A stretch of 64,000 bases of DNA, taken from Sphingobium sp. WTD-1. Its GTDB lineage: Bacteria; Pseudomonadota; Alphaproteobacteria; Sphingomonadales; Sphingomonadaceae. Below the pieces are notes generated by a model, which saw only the letters and a program-made list of their open reading frames with translations, had not been told where the DNA came from and did not search any database. Each line of letters opens with the position of its first letter. Positions within the stretch are counted from its first letter, which is position 1. A program made the translations under genes and the position numbers. Shown here piece after piece: positions 7,241 to 16,255 of the stretch. The stretch covers positions 1,054,001 to 1,118,000 of the forward strand of contig NZ_CP119127.1 in NCBI RefSeq assembly GCF_030128825.1, in the 5' to 3' direction.

Positions 7241-8656
7241 ATGCGCGACTATCGGAACTTCTATATCGACGGCCAGTGGGTCGCCCCGGTCGAACCGAAG
7301 ACCGCGGATGTCATCAACCCCGCGACCGAGGCGGTGGCCGGCACCATCTCGCTCGGCGGCGTGGCCGACGTGAACAAGGCGGTGGCCGCCGCGCGCAAGG
7401 CCTTTGCCGGCTGGTCGCAGACCACGCGCGAACAGCGGCTCGACCTGCTGCTCGCCATCCAGGCGGAATATGCGCGGCGCCAGACCGAGCTGGGCGATGC
7501 GATCATCGAGGAAATGGGCGCGCCGTCCTCGCTCGCCCATGGCTTCCATGTCGGGCTGGGCGCCGGCCATCTGCAGACCGCGATCGAGGTGCTGCGCGAG
7601 TTCAAGTTCGACGAGCCGCATGGCGCGACGATGATCGCGCGCGAGCCGATCGGCGTCTGCGCGCTCATCACGCCATGGAACTGGCCGATGAACCAGACCT
7701 GCGTGAAGATTTTCCCGGCGCTGGCGACCGGCTGCACCATGATCCTCAAGCCGCCGCAACTCGCGCCCTTCTCGGCCCAGATCCTGGCCGAAATTCTCGA
7801 CACGGCGGGCGTGCCGGCGGGCGTGTTCAACATGGTCCAGGGCAGCGGCAGCGTGATCGGCACCGCACTGTCGACCCATGAGGATGTCGACATGGTGTCC
7901 TTCACCGGGTCGGAGCCGGTTGGCGTGCAGATTCAGAAGGACGCGGCGACCACGATCAAGCGGGTCGGGCTGGAACTGGGCGGTAAGAGCGCTTTCATCG
8001 TGCTGGATGATGACGCGCTGGCTGCCAATGTCGCCGGCGCGACCGGCGGCATGATGGGCAATTCGGGCCAGACCTGCAGCGCCGGATCGCGCCTGCTGGT
8101 GCCGGCATCGCGCATGGATGAAGTGATCGCGGCGGCCAAGGCGGCGGCGCAGGCAGTGACGGTCGGCGATCCGACCGGCAATGTCGCGATGGGGCCGGTG
8201 GTGTCGAAGAGCCAGTACAACATCATCCAGGACTATATCCGCAAGGGCCTGGACGAGGGGGCGACCCTGATCGCCGGTGGCCTTGGCCGGCCGGAGGGGA
8301 TCGACAAGGGCTGGTTCGTGCAGCCGACGGTGTTCGTCGGCACCAACGACATGGTGATCGCACGCGAGGAGATTTTCGGCCCGGTGCTGGTGATCATCGG
8401 TTATGACGATATCGATCATGCGGTCGAGATCGCCAATGACAGCAATTTCGGCCTTGCCGGCTATGTCAGCGGCACCGATGTCGACCAGTGTCGTGCCGTC
8501 GCCCGGCGGATGCGCACCGGCTGGATCAGCATCAATGGCGGCTTCGATTTCCACGCGCCCTTTGGCGGTTACAAGCGCAGCGGCAATGGCCGCGAATGGG
8601 GCGAGCATGGCTTCCTCGAATATCTCGAAGTGAAGTCGCTGCTGGGCTACGCCTGA
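7241..8656 (+). CDS. aldehyde dehydrogenase
   Basis: A full-length NAD(P)-dependent aldehyde dehydrogenase of 471 residues that oxidises an aldehyde to a carboxylic acid. Visible landmarks are the TPWNWPMNQ cofactor/active-site segment, SFTGSEPVG, the general-base glutamate in LELGGKSAF and the catalytic cysteine in NSGQTCSAG. GTGAGGA lies just before the ATG. Its position behind the ThDP enzyme suggests that it removes the aldehyde made there (inference). The closest type by wording is the broad-specificity ALDH group rather than a CoA-acylating enzyme. One base separates its stop from the next ATG, so it is co-transcribed with the beta-propeller gene. Confidence 0.93.
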   Translation: MRDYRNFYIDGQWVAPVEPKTADVINPATEAVAGTISLGGVADVNKAVAAARKAFAGWSQTTREQRLDLLLAIQAEYARRQTELGDAIIEEMGAPSSLAHGFHVGLGAGHLQTAIEVLREFKFDEPHGATMIAREPIGVCALITPWNWPMNQTCVKIFPALATGCTMILKPPQLAPFSAQILAEILDTAGVPAGVFNMVQGSGSVIGTALSTHEDVDMVSFTGSEPVGVQIQKDAATTIKRVGLELGGKSAFIVLDDDALAANVAGATGGMMGNSGQTCSAGSRLLVPASRMDEVIAAAKAAAQAVTVGDPTGNVAMGPVVSKSQYNIIQDYIRKGLDEGATLIAGGLGRPEGIDKGWFVQPTVFVGTNDMVIAREEIFGPVLVIIGYDDIDHAVEIANDSNFGLAGYVSGTDVDQCRAVARRMRTGWISINGGFDFHAPFGGYKRSGNGREWGEHGFLEYLEVKSLLGYA

Positions 8657-8657
8657 G

Positions 8658-10256
8658 ATGGCGGTCCAGTCCGGGCGCTATGGCGCCGCCAGTGCTGCGG
8701 TCGCTGCCGAAGGCTGGACCCTTGCGCGGCTGACCCCGCCCAGCCGCCTGCACGGCGCCAATGGCCTGGCGACCGGGCCGGACGGCCGACTTTATGTGGC
8801 GCAGGTCGGCGGCAGCCAGGTCAGCGCGATCGATGTCGATAGCGGCGCGATCGAGACAATCAGCGCGATGGGCGGCGCCATCGTCGCGCCCGACGATCTG
8901 GTGTTCGACGACGCCGGTAACCTCTATCTGACCGAGATTACCGAGGGCCGGGTTGCGATGCGCACGCCATCGGGCGACGTGCGGGTGGTGCGCGGCGACA
9001 TTCCGGTCGCCAACCCGATCACCTGGCATCAGGGCCGGCTGATCGCGGGCGAATGCCGCATCGGCGCGCGGATCATGGAACTGGACCTGGATGGCGGCGA
9101 ACCGCGCATCATCCTCGACAATATCGCGATGGCCAACGCCTTTCAGGTCGGCCCGGACGGCAAGCTCTATTTTCCCGTGATGGGCGCCAACGAGATTTGG
9201 CGGGTGGACATCAATGGCGGCGCACCCGAAGTGGTGGCCGGCGATCTGGGCGTGCCGGATTCGGTCAAGTTCGACAGCAAGGGGCGGATCGTCACGACTC
9301 AGGTGGCCAGCGGTCAGGTGTTGCGGCTCGATCTGGTGAGCGGCACGCGCGAAGTGCTGGCCGACCTTGGCCCCGGCCTCGACAATGTCAGCTTCATCGG
9401 TGACCGCATCTTCGTGTCGAGCATTCCGGGCGAGATCACCGAATTGCTGGGCGACGGCAAGGTCCGCTCCGTCGTGCCCCGCGCGCTGCAATGGCCGCTG
9501 GGCCTGGCCATGAGCGCGGACGGCGCGCTGTTCGTCGCCGACGGCACCTTCGGTTATACGTTGCAACCCGGCGAGGCACTGACCCTGGCCGGCATGATCT
9601 TCTACCCCGGCTGCCCCGGCTATATGCGCGGCGTCGCCGCCGGGGCGCAGGCGGGGGAGTGGATCATCAGCACGGGTCTGGGCGCGGTGGCGCGCTATAG
9701 GCCGGGGCAAGGGGAAAGCGATTTCCTCGCCACCGGCCTCGACCAGTTGATGGGCGTGGCGGTTGCGCCGGGCGGCGCGGTGATCGTCGCCGAATATGGC
9801 ACCGGCCGGCTGCTCTCGATCGAGAATGGCGCTGTCAGCGAACTGGCCACCGGACTCGACAAGCCGATGGGCGTGGCGCTGGCGCCGGACGGGAAAGCCT
9901 ATGTCGCCGAGGCCGGGGTGGGGCGCGTGGTACGGGTCGCGGGCGGTCGCAGCGAGACGATCATTGACGGCCTCGGTCGCCCGGAAGGGCTGGCGATCCA
10001 TGATGGAACATTGTTCGTCGTCGATACGCGGACCAAGACATTGGTCGCCACCGACCTGTCGGGCGGCGCGCGCGCGACGATCGCCAGCGCCCTGCCGGTC
10101 GGCGCACCGGCGGGCGTCACGCCCAAATTCCTGGGGCCGATCGGTGACATGGCCGGGCCGATGATCAATTTCGCCGATGTGACGGCGGGACCGGACGGCA
10201 CGCTCTATGTCTCGGGCGACGCGGAGGGGAGCGTGCTGGCGCTACGCCGCCGGTAA
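8658..10256 (+). CDS. double beta-propeller protein (SMP-30/NHL-like)
   Basis: A protein of 532 residues built of about 12 blade-like repeats of the form GLAxxPDGxLYVAxxxxGxV (for example near residues 32, 72, 150, 280, 360 and 400). The length fits two fused six-bladed propellers. SMP-30/gluconolactonase-like proteins hydrolyse lactones and NHL or Vgb proteins bind ligands; a lactonase acting on a BVMO product is an attractive but unproven reading. No signal peptide is evident, so it is probably cytoplasmic. Its 3' end overlaps the convergent IclR gene by 15 bases. Confidence 0.78.
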   Translation: MAVQSGRYGAASAAVAAEGWTLARLTPPSRLHGANGLATGPDGRLYVAQVGGSQVSAIDVDSGAIETISAMGGAIVAPDDLVFDDAGNLYLTEITEGRVAMRTPSGDVRVVRGDIPVANPITWHQGRLIAGECRIGARIMELDLDGGEPRIILDNIAMANAFQVGPDGKLYFPVMGANEIWRVDINGGAPEVVAGDLGVPDSVKFDSKGRIVTTQVASGQVLRLDLVSGTREVLADLGPGLDNVSFIGDRIFVSSIPGEITELLGDGKVRSVVPRALQWPLGLAMSADGALFVADGTFGYTLQPGEALTLAGMIFYPGCPGYMRGVAAGAQAGEWIISTGLGAVARYRPGQGESDFLATGLDQLMGVAVAPGGAVIVAEYGTGRLLSIENGAVSELATGLDKPMGVALAPDGKAYVAEAGVGRVVRVAGGRSETIIDGLGRPEGLAIHDGTLFVVDTRTKTLVATDLSGGARATIASALPVGAPAGVTPKFLGPIGDMAGPMINFADVTAGPDGTLYVSGDAEGSVLALRRR

Positions 10257-11075
10257 GGGACGGTCGCCGCTGAGCTGCTCGCTGAGCGCGTCCGCAGCCT
10301 CGACCAGCGCCTGTTGCAATGCGCCCAGCCCCTCGCGTTGCAGCGCGGCGCCGATGCCGATCGCGACCAGCGCATGGACCGGGCGGCCCGCGCCTTTCCA
10401 TACGGGCGCGGAGACGACGGTGATGCCGGCAATATATTGGCCCTCATCCACCGCGAAGCCCTGCGCGCGGGTCTGGCGCAACTGTTCCATCCAGTCCTCG
10501 AACGGCGGCGGATCGTCCCAGCGCAGCGTGTCGAACCGCGCCTTCAGTTCCTTCTCGCCATAATCGCCAAAGGCGGCGATGCAGCGGCCGGTGGCGCTGA
10601 TGAGCGCAGGAAAGCGGCTGCCGACCTGGGCGCTCAGTTGGAATCCGCTGCCCGACTGCGCCATGGCGACGACGATCATATGATCGAGGCCCACCGCTTG
10701 CACCCCCAGCATGGTAAGGCCGAAGCGCTGCGCCAGCCGATCCAGCACTGGCTGGGCAAGGTCGTTGAAAGCGTCGCGGCGCAGCCAGTTGCGCGCCAGC
10801 GTCAGCACGCCGGCCTGCAGCGCATAGCGTTTTGTGTCGGGATCGAAGGCAACCAGTTCCTCCTCCACCAATGCGCGCAGCACATAGAGGCAGGTGCTGG
10901 GCACCAGCCCCAGTTCCTTGGCGATCGCCTGCACGCCCAGCGGCCGATCGCTCTTGCCCAGCAGGCGCAGGATCGCGGCGGCGCGGGCGATGGCGGGCGC
11001 CTTGCTCTCCTGCACGGCCTTGGCGACCTTGCGGACGGTGGAGGGCGGGCGGGGCGTCGTGCGGCTGTCGGTCAT
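10242..11075 (-). CDS. IclR-family transcriptional regulator
   Basis: A regulator of 277 residues with a winged helix-turn-helix at about residues 28-85 (AAAILRLLGKS...QAIAKELGLVPSTCLYVLRAL) and a C-terminal effector-binding domain (VGSRFPALISATGRCIAAF...FAVDEGQYIAGITVVSAPV), the typical IclR layout. Such proteins bind a pathway metabolite and control nearby catabolic operons. It is transcribed divergently from the CoA-ligase operon at 11231, with a 155-base shared promoter region, and convergently to the oxygenase operon. AGGATG precedes the ATG by five bases. The likely targets are the 11.2-16.3 kb operon and possibly the 2-10 kb operon. Confidence 0.92.
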   Translation of the reverse strand: MTDSRTTPRPPSTVRKVAKAVQESKAPAIARAAAILRLLGKSDRPLGVQAIAKELGLVPSTCLYVLRALVEEELVAFDPDTKRYALQAGVLTLARNWLRRDAFNDLAQPVLDRLAQRFGLTMLGVQAVGLDHMIVVAMAQSGSGFQLSAQVGSRFPALISATGRCIAAFGDYGEKELKARFDTLRWDDPPPFEDWMEQLRQTRAQGFAVDEGQYIAGITVVSAPVWKGAGRPVHALVAIGIGAALQREGLGALQQALVEAADALSEQLSGDRPLPAA

Positions 11076-11230
11076 GGCATCATCCTATCGCGACACCGAT
11101 GGGCTGTCATTCGAAATATAGAACATCATTCACCATTTACAACAAATGAGTCGCTGTGACATCGCTTGTTGCAAGTAGCGACGGGGTTTCGACCCGTTCG
11201 CCCGGTTGAATGCCGGACCGATGGGATGGG
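11076..11230. promoter_or_regulatory. divergent promoter region between the iclR-type gene and the acyl-CoA ligase operon
   Basis: A 155-base gap with an A+T-rich core (about 11108-11150) that stands out from the G+C-rich surroundings, as expected for back-to-back promoters. It contains the palindrome CTTG-TTG-CAAG at 11165-11175, a candidate operator; part of this (TTGCAAGT) recurs at 1950-1957 before the monooxygenase gene. Exact -10/-35 boxes cannot be assigned with confidence. Confidence 0.5.
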
Positions 11231-12799
11231 ATGATGGCGAAGCTAACCGACTATCGCAGCTATGCCGATGCACAGGCACATGCGACCTCAGCGGCGCTGT
11301 GGGATCTGTTCGACGGCGATCGCGAAGACCTCAACATCGCCCATGAATGCATCACCCGCCATGCCGACGGATCGGGCCGCGCCGCCGTGCGCATCGCCCA
11401 TGCTGATGGCCGCGACGAAATATTGAGCTTCGACGCGATCGCGGCGGGCGCCGCGCGCTTCGCCCATTGGCTCGATGCCGAGGGTATTCAGCCGGGCGAG
11501 CGCATCGCCTTCATGCTGGAGCCGTCGCTGCCCTTCTATGTCTGCCTGTTCGGGGCGATGCAGACCGGCGCGATTTCGGTGCCGCTCTTCACCCTGTTCG
11601 GCCCGGATGCGTTGCGGCTGCGGGTGGATGACTGCAAGCCGACCATTCTGATCACCAATGCGGAAAAGGCGGAGCTGGCGCGCAGCATGGACGGCCCGCG
11701 CGTGATCGTCGCCGACGACGCATTGCTGGCCGACCTTGCCCGCTTCCCGGCGACCTACAGCCCGAAGACCAAGGCCAATGACCTGGCCGTCTTCCAATAT
11801 ACGTCGGGCACCACCCGCGAACTGCCCGAGGCGGTTAAGCACAGCCATCGCGCGCTGGTGACCTTGATGTTCGCCGCGCTCTACGGCACCGGCATCCGGC
11901 CGGGCGATGAGTTTTTCTGCCCCTCCTCGCCCGCCTGGGGCCATGGCCTGTGGCATGGCACGCTGGCGCCGCTGGGCCTGGGCGTGACCACCGGCACCTT
12001 TGCCGGTCGCTTCGATCCTGTGCGGCTGATGCAGGCGCTGGACGCTTATGGCATCACCAACATGTCGGCCGCCGCCACCCATTATCGGATGATGAAGAAT
12101 AGCGGCCGGGCCGCCGACTTCGCCTTCCATTTCGACAAGCTGTCCTACACCGGCGAGCCGATCGACCCGGCGACGCTGGAGTTCATCGACGCCCATTTCA
12201 AGGTGCCGGCCTGTTCCATGTACGGCACGACCGAGATCGGCGTGGTGCTGGTCAACTATCCCGGCGCGCAGGATTTCATGGTCAAGCCCGGTTCGCTGGG
12301 CAAGGCGGTGCCGGGCCAGAGGCTGGAAGTGCAGCGTCCCGATGGCAGCGCCTGCGATCCCGGCGAGATTGGCGAGCTGATGCTGTGGCGCCGCGACCGG
12401 TGGGAAACCACCAAGGACCGGGCGAAGATCGACGGTGACGGCTATTTCTACCATTGTGGCCGCGCCGACGACGTCATCATCTCGGCCGGCTGGACGATGA
12501 GCGCGGTCGAGATCGAGAATACGCTGCTCAAGCATGAGGCGGTGCTGGAATGCGCGGTGATCGGCGTGCCCGACGACAAGCGCGGCCAGGTGGTGAAGGC
12601 CTTCATCATCCTCAATCGCGACGGCAGCGACGCGCTGGTCCGCGAACTGCAGGACTTCACCCGCGAAAAGCTCGCCCAGCATGAATTCCCCCGCATCGTC
12701 GAATTCGTGACCGACCTGCCCAAGACGCCGGCCGGCAAGGTTCACCGCAAGATTTTGAGAGATCGTGAGGCCGCCAAGGCGGCCGAACTCGCAAACTGA
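11231..12799 (+). CDS. acyl-CoA synthetase, AMP-forming (ANL superfamily)
   Basis: An adenylating CoA ligase of about 522 residues that would activate a carboxylic acid with ATP and CoA. The C-terminal motifs are standard (GRADDVIISAGWTMSAVEIE and KTPAGKVHRK with the catalytic lysine). The ATP-binding P-loop reads YTSGTTRELPEAVKH instead of the usual TSGTTGxPKGV, so the usual glycine and PK lysine are missing. MYGTTEIG is the A5-like motif. Starts at 11231 or 11234 follow GGGATGGG; an earlier ATG at 11210 is less well placed. It is the first gene of a plus-strand run (MaoC protein, CaiB, SDR) and divergent from the IclR gene, so it is probably under its control. Confidence 0.9.
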   Translation: MMAKLTDYRSYADAQAHATSAALWDLFDGDREDLNIAHECITRHADGSGRAAVRIAHADGRDEILSFDAIAAGAARFAHWLDAEGIQPGERIAFMLEPSLPFYVCLFGAMQTGAISVPLFTLFGPDALRLRVDDCKPTILITNAEKAELARSMDGPRVIVADDALLADLARFPATYSPKTKANDLAVFQYTSGTTRELPEAVKHSHRALVTLMFAALYGTGIRPGDEFFCPSSPAWGHGLWHGTLAPLGLGVTTGTFAGRFDPVRLMQALDAYGITNMSAAATHYRMMKNSGRAADFAFHFDKLSYTGEPIDPATLEFIDAHFKVPACSMYGTTEIGVVLVNYPGAQDFMVKPGSLGKAVPGQRLEVQRPDGSACDPGEIGELMLWRRDRWETTKDRAKIDGDGYFYHCGRADDVIISAGWTMSAVEIENTLLKHEAVLECAVIGVPDDKRGQVVKAFIILNRDGSDALVRELQDFTREKLAQHEFPRIVEFVTDLPKTPAGKVHRKILRDREAAKAAELAN

Positions 12800-12815
12800 A
12801 GTCAGGAGAAGAGAG

Positions 12816-13964
12816 ATGGCAACATTGGCCGAAGCGCCCGTGAACAAATTCCCCAAGATCACTGAGGAGGGGCTGGACGACCTGCGCAAGCGCATTGGCG
12901 TCAAGATCGAGAATACGGTCGAGCCGTGGAATTACGAAGCCACGCGCGACGCGATCCGCCATTATGCCCATGGTATCGGTGACGATAATCCGCTGTGGTG
13001 CGATCCGGCCTATGCCGAAAAGACCAAGCATGGTTCGCTGGTCGCGCTGCCGAGCTTCCTGTTCACCACCAGCCGCATCATCTCGGGCTATTGCGGTGGC
13101 CTGTCGGGCGTCCATGCCATGTGGGCGGGCGCCGACTGGACCTGGCACAAGCCGGTGCTGCGCAACGACACGATCCGCACCGAGGCCTATTTGAAGGATC
13201 TGGTCGAGCATCAGACCAAGTTTGCCGGCCGCAGCTTCCAGCAGATCTACCATGTCGATTTCTTCAACCAGTCGGGCGACAAGGTCGCCGAAGGCGACAG
13301 CTGGGTGTTCCGCACCGATCGCGACGAAGCGCGCGAGCGCGGCACCAAATACACCGAAGCCCGTGGCCGCGTGGAGCCCTTCACCGACGAACAGCTCGCC
13401 GAAATGTACAAGCTGTACGAGAAGGAAGAAATTCGCGGCGCCACGCCCCGTTATTGGGAAGATGTGCAGGTCGGCGACGAACTGCCGCGCATGATGAAGG
13501 GGCCGATGACCGTCACCGGCTTCATCTGCTACGCGCAGGGCTGGGGCGGCCTCTATATCCGCGCCAACAAGCTCGCGTGGAAGATGCAGCAGAAGCATCC
13601 CGGCACCGGTATCAAGAACCGCTTCAACGTGCCCGATTGCCCGGAACGCGTCCATTGGGACGAGGCGTTCGCGCTCGAAGTCGGCGCGCCGGGCGCCTAT
13701 GACTATGGTCCGGAACGCTGCAGCTGGCTGACCCATCAGGTCACCAACTGGATCGGCGACGACGGCTTCCTGCATAAGAGCAAGTGCCAGATCCGCCGCC
13801 ACAATCCCGATGGCGACGTGATCTTCATCGACGGCAGCGTGATCCGCAAGTTCGAGGAGAACGGCAAGAAATATGTCGAGATCCAGCAGCGCGCGGAAAC
13901 CCATCGCGGCGAAGTCTCGGCCTTCGGCACCTCGATTGCCGAACTGCCCAGCCGCCCGGCCTGA
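12816..13964 (+). CDS. MaoC-like double hot-dog protein (putative acyl-CoA hydratase/dehydratase)
   Basis: A protein of 382 residues with two hot-dog units. The N-terminal unit holds RHYAHGIGDDNPLWCDPAYA, corresponding to the hydratase-2 motif GDxNPLH but with tryptophan in place of the catalytic histidine; the C-terminal unit lacks an obvious GDxNPxH. Family members hydrate enoyl-CoA thioesters. Given the altered motif, this one may be a heteromeric or atypical hydratase. AGGAGA lies before ATG 12816, 16 bases behind the CoA ligase, so the two share a transcript. It would act after CoA activation, before or alongside the CaiB and SDR enzymes. Confidence 0.82.
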   Translation: MATLAEAPVNKFPKITEEGLDDLRKRIGVKIENTVEPWNYEATRDAIRHYAHGIGDDNPLWCDPAYAEKTKHGSLVALPSFLFTTSRIISGYCGGLSGVHAMWAGADWTWHKPVLRNDTIRTEAYLKDLVEHQTKFAGRSFQQIYHVDFFNQSGDKVAEGDSWVFRTDRDEARERGTKYTEARGRVEPFTDEQLAEMYKLYEKEEIRGATPRYWEDVQVGDELPRMMKGPMTVTGFICYAQGWGGLYIRANKLAWKMQQKHPGTGIKNRFNVPDCPERVHWDEAFALEVGAPGAYDYGPERCSWLTHQVTNWIGDDGFLHKSKCQIRRHNPDGDVIFIDGSVIRKFEENGKKYVEIQQRAETHRGEVSAFGTSIAELPSRPA

Positions 13965-14032
13965 TCCGGGCGCGGCGGGCCGTTCCTTCCCCCTGGGGAG
14001 GATTTGGGACGGGACGGCCCACCGAAAGATGC

Positions 14033-15250
14033 ATGATGGACAGCTGCGACAAGAGTGAATGGGCAGGGCCGCTGGCCGGGGTGCGGGTGCTGGATTTCAC
14101 CCGCGTCCTGGCCGGCCCCTCGGCCGCGCTCGCGCTCGCCGATCTTGGCGCGGAGGTCATCAAGGTGGAGCCGCCCGGCAGCGGCGATGACACCCGCAGC
14201 TTCCCGCCGCTGCGCGAAGGCGAAAGCCATTATTTCCTCAGCGTCAACCGCGGCAAGAAGAGCATCGTGCTCGACCTCAAGACCCCCGAGGGGCTGGCGA
14301 TCGCGCGCGATCTGGCGGCCAAGTCCGACATCGTCATCGAAAATTACCGGCCCGGCGTGATGGACCGGCTCGGCCTTGGCTATGAGGCGCTGTCGGCGCT
14401 CAATCCCGGCCTCATCTATTGCGCCATTTCCGGCTTCGGCATGACCGGGCCGCTCAAGGACCGGCCGTCCTTCGACATCGTGCTCCAGGCGATGTCGGGG
14501 GCGCTCAGCGTCAATGGCGAACCGGGCGGGCTGCCGACCAAGCTCGGCATTCCGCTGGGCGATCTGGTCGGTGGCATCAACGGGCCGATCGCGATCCTCG
14601 CCGCCCTGCATGAGCGCCATGCGACCGGGCGTGGCCGGCTGATCGACATCAGCCTGATGGACGGAATGATCGGCCTGCTCGGCTATCTAGCGCAACTCAG
14701 CTTCTTCACCGGGCAAGATCCGGTGCCGCAGGGATCGCAGCATCCCAATCTCGTCCCCTATGGCGTCTTCCCCGCCAGCGACGGGTCGATCGTGATCGCC
14801 TGCCTCACCAATCATTTCTGGGGCAAGATCTGCGCCGCGCTGGGGCTGGACACGCTGGCCGACGATCCGCGTTACGACATGCTGGGCAAGAGGCGCGAAC
14901 GGCGGGCGGAGGTGAACGCCTTGCTGTCGGCGGTGACGCAGACCCGTACCGTGGCGGATCTCGCCGAGTTGTTCGCCGCGCATCAGGTGCCCCATGCGCC
15001 GATCCTGACCATCAGCGAGGCGCTGGCCCAGCCGCAGACGCTGGCCCGCAACATGGTGGTGGAGACCGAGCATAAGAGTTTGGGCACGATCCCGATCGTC
15101 AACCGCCCCTTCCGCTTCCCAGGCGCCGAGCAGCCGGTGCCGAGCGCGCCGCCGGTGCTGGGCGAGCATAGCGATGCGCTATTGTCTGACCTGCTGGGCA
15201 TGGACGCACAGACCATCGCCCGGTTGCGCGACGCCGGGATCGTCGCCTGA
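14033..15250 (+). CDS. CaiB/BaiF (family III) CoA-transferase
   Basis: A CoA-transferase of 405 residues that moves CoA between acyl groups through a mixed anhydride on an aspartate. It has the N-terminal signature GVRVLDFTRVLAGP...LADLGAEVIKVEPP (residues 16-47), VNRGKKSIVLDLK, the ENYRPG segment and the active-site aspartate in LGDLVGG (D177). Two adjacent ATGs (14033, 14036) are possible starts. It lies 68 bases behind the MaoC-like gene and 83 before an SDR. In this setting it probably activates the pathway acid at the expense of another CoA thioester, or removes CoA; the donor is unknown. Confidence 0.92.
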   Translation: MMDSCDKSEWAGPLAGVRVLDFTRVLAGPSAALALADLGAEVIKVEPPGSGDDTRSFPPLREGESHYFLSVNRGKKSIVLDLKTPEGLAIARDLAAKSDIVIENYRPGVMDRLGLGYEALSALNPGLIYCAISGFGMTGPLKDRPSFDIVLQAMSGALSVNGEPGGLPTKLGIPLGDLVGGINGPIAILAALHERHATGRGRLIDISLMDGMIGLLGYLAQLSFFTGQDPVPQGSQHPNLVPYGVFPASDGSIVIACLTNHFWGKICAALGLDTLADDPRYDMLGKRRERRAEVNALLSAVTQTRTVADLAELFAAHQVPHAPILTISEALAQPQTLARNMVVETEHKSLGTIPIVNRPFRFPGAEQPVPSAPPVLGEHSDALLSDLLGMDAQTIARLRDAGIVA

Positions 15251-15333
15251 GCGATCATTTGGCGCCACGCTTGGGGCGACGGCATCGCCGCCGCTAAGCT
15301 CCCCGCCAATCATCATCCGGGAGAGAGACTATC

Positions 15334-16251
15334 ATGCTGCGATTTGACGACCGCGTCGCCCTGATCACCGGCGCCGGGCGTGGCCTCGGCCGGTCCTATG
15401 CGCTGCTGCTGGCGGCGCGCGGCGCCAAGGTGGTGGTCAATGATCCCGGCGTCAGCATGCAGGGTGAGGGGACCGACGCTGGCCCGGCCCAGTCGGTGGT
15501 GGACGAAATCCGCGCCGCCGGGGGACAGGCGGTCGCCTCGACCGACAGCGTCGCCACGCCCGAAGGCGGGCAGGCGATGATCGACCTCGCCCGCGACCAT
15601 TTCGGCAGCATCGACATCCTTATCCACAATGCCGGCATCGTCCGGCGCGGCGGTCTGGCGGAGCTCAGCTATGCCGATTTCGAGACGGTGCTCGACGTCC
15701 ATCTGCGCGGCGCCTTCCATGTCGTGCGCGCCGCCTTCCCGCATATGTGCGCGGCGAACTATGGCCGCATCGTCCTCACCGGATCGATCAACGGCCTTTA
15801 TGGCAATGCCGGCGTGGTCAATTACAGCGTTGCCAAGGCCGGGATGATCGGCCTGTCCAACGTCGCCGCGATCGAAGGCGCGGCCCATGGGGTGAAGAGC
15901 AATATCATCCTGCCCGGCGCTGTCACCCGCATGGCCGAAGGGCTCGACACCAGCGCCTATCCGCCGATGGATCCGGAGCTGGTCGCGCCCGCCGTCGGCT
16001 ATCTCGCGCATCAGGATTGCGCGGTCAGCGGCGAGATGCTGATCGCCATGGCCGGGCGCGTCGCGCGGGCCTACACGATGGAGACGGTCGGCGTGTTCCA
16101 GCCCGACTGGACGATCGAGCAGATCGCCGATCGGCTGGAGGCGATCCGCGACACGCAGGACGCGTTGCTGTTTCCGCCGGTGCCGACCGGCCATCTCGAC
16201 CATCTGCGCTACAGTTTCGCGATGGCCAGTCAGGGGGCAAAACAGGGCTGA
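15334..16251 (+). CDS. SDR, 3-hydroxyacyl-CoA dehydrogenase-like (multifunctional-enzyme type 2 dehydrogenase domain)
   Basis: An SDR of 305 residues. TGAGRGLGRSYA, the VVVND segment, HNAGIVRR, the GSINGLYGN serine strand and YSVAK are all present. The wording (RVALITGAGRGLGRSYALLLAARGAK with VNDPG) is that of the dehydrogenase domain of peroxisomal multifunctional enzyme 2 and its bacterial relatives, which oxidise (3R)-hydroxyacyl-CoA. About 50 residues extend beyond the core SDR fold. GGGAGAGAG precedes the ATG. As last gene of the CoA-ligase/MaoC/CaiB run it would oxidise the hydroxyacyl-CoA (inference). It converges on the SnoaL gene with a 4-base gap. Confidence 0.9.
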   Translation: MLRFDDRVALITGAGRGLGRSYALLLAARGAKVVVNDPGVSMQGEGTDAGPAQSVVDEIRAAGGQAVASTDSVATPEGGQAMIDLARDHFGSIDILIHNAGIVRRGGLAELSYADFETVLDVHLRGAFHVVRAAFPHMCAANYGRIVLTGSINGLYGNAGVVNYSVAKAGMIGLSNVAAIEGAAHGVKSNIILPGAVTRMAEGLDTSAYPPMDPELVAPAVGYLAHQDCAVSGEMLIAMAGRVARAYTMETVGVFQPDWTIEQIADRLEAIRDTQDALLFPPVPTGHLDHLRYSFAMASQGAKQG

Positions 16252-16255
16252 TCGC

